Positions 13,647 through 13,832 of a stretch of DNA of 13,832 bases are shown piece after piece; positions within the stretch are counted from its first letter, which is position 1, and the number at the start of each line of letters is the position of its first letter. A model generated the notes under the pieces. The model was not told the DNA's origin. It saw only the letters and a program-made list of their open reading frames with translations, and did not search any database. The DNA lies in NCBI GenBank assembly GCA_937858165.1, contig CALLZA010000466.1, positions 1-13,832 of the forward strand. Direction: 5' to 3'. Source of the DNA: an uncultured Ardenticatenia bacterium. Lineage in GTDB: Bacteria; Chloroflexota; Anaerolineae; Promineifilales; Promineifilaceae. The position numbers and the translations under genes were made by a program.

Positions 13647-13832
13647 AAAAAAAAAAAAAAAAGAAGACGGTGAAAGTGACGTGTCGAGAGTAATGATATA
13701 AGTGAAACAAGAGGCGACAGTAGTGCGATCGAATACAGTCCAGCATATGAGTGCAGTGCGAACTGAGAGTAAAGCAAACGCATGCAATAAATACGCAACA
13801 AAAAGACGTGAACAGATATGACGATGACAAGA
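13647..13832. other. Assembly artefact: poly-A run and noise beyond the adapter
   Basis: Sixteen A residues (13647-13662) follow the end of the P5 sequence, then a purine-rich, low-GC stretch unlike the rest of the contig. This is base-calling noise after the end of the molecule. ORFs read from it are not genes. Confidence 0.93.

Noticed and set aside
13565..13830. Minus-strand ORFs at the right end
   Set aside because: They translate adapter, poly-T and noise beyond the insert.
1..13832. tRNA, rRNA, insertion sequence, CRISPR array or phage genes
   Set aside because: No tRNA cloverleaf, rRNA segment, transposase or integrase motif, or repeat-spacer array was seen on either strand.

Overview
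The window is a metagenome-style assembly contig with about 13.4 kb of real genomic DNA (positions 173-13576). It is capped at both ends by the same Illumina Nextera P5 adapter, in opposite orientations, followed by homopolymer and noise. Those outer ends are sequencing artefacts and should not be annotated as biology. The insert is GC-rich and densely coding, mostly on the minus strand. The best guess for the host is a Chloroflexota bacterium, perhaps an Anaerolineae/Promineifilum-like lineage. This is inferred from the FLPVIIR-type motif after the signal peptide of one secreted protein, the tandem DUF7282-like domains and the overall gene style. No rRNA or marker gene confirms it.

Positions 173-4365 (minus strand) hold a ferric-iron ABC uptake operon: a lipoprotein iron-binding protein (FbpA-like), a fused two-domain permease (FbpB-like), an ATPase (FbpC-like), and the first 45 codons of a nitroreductase-family protein cut by the contig end. 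A sigma70-type promoter precedes fbpA. A strong hairpin terminator separates fbpA from fbpBC, and a second promoter precedes fbpB. Both promoters have TTAA-containing inverted repeats with 14-nt spacers just upstream, so they may share one operator type, plausibly for a metal-responsive regulator.

Positions 4477-6063 hold an acyl-CoA dehydrogenase gene on its own. Its promoter carries an 8+1+8 perfect palindrome between the -35 and -10 boxes, a typical repressor operator layout, and a clear terminator follows the gene. A large 28-bp near-perfect inverted repeat separates it from the next gene.

Positions 6064-8265 hold a divergent pair: a secreted protein of unknown function (minus) and a PLP-dependent class V aminotransferase of the cysteine-desulfurase-like VC1184 group (plus). 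The latter lacks the C-terminal catalytic cysteine of true SufS enzymes.

Positions 8284-8486 hold a compact stand-alone transcription unit on the plus strand: a near-consensus promoter, a near-ideal Shine-Dalgarno sequence, a 17-codon ORF, a 14-bp perfect stem overlapping that ORF with a CCTCCT (anti-Shine-Dalgarno) loop, and a strong terminator. It faces a gene on the other strand, so it is not an ordinary leader. It is the best candidate here for something undescribed.

Positions 8497-11937 (minus) hold a probable two-gene unit: a 727-residue all-coiled-coil protein, then a membrane-anchored pentapeptide-repeat protein. Positions 12207-13576 (minus) hold the 3' part of a gene for a secreted protein with four DUF7282-like beta domains after a Pro/Thr-rich linker. 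Its 5' end is lost at the contig edge.
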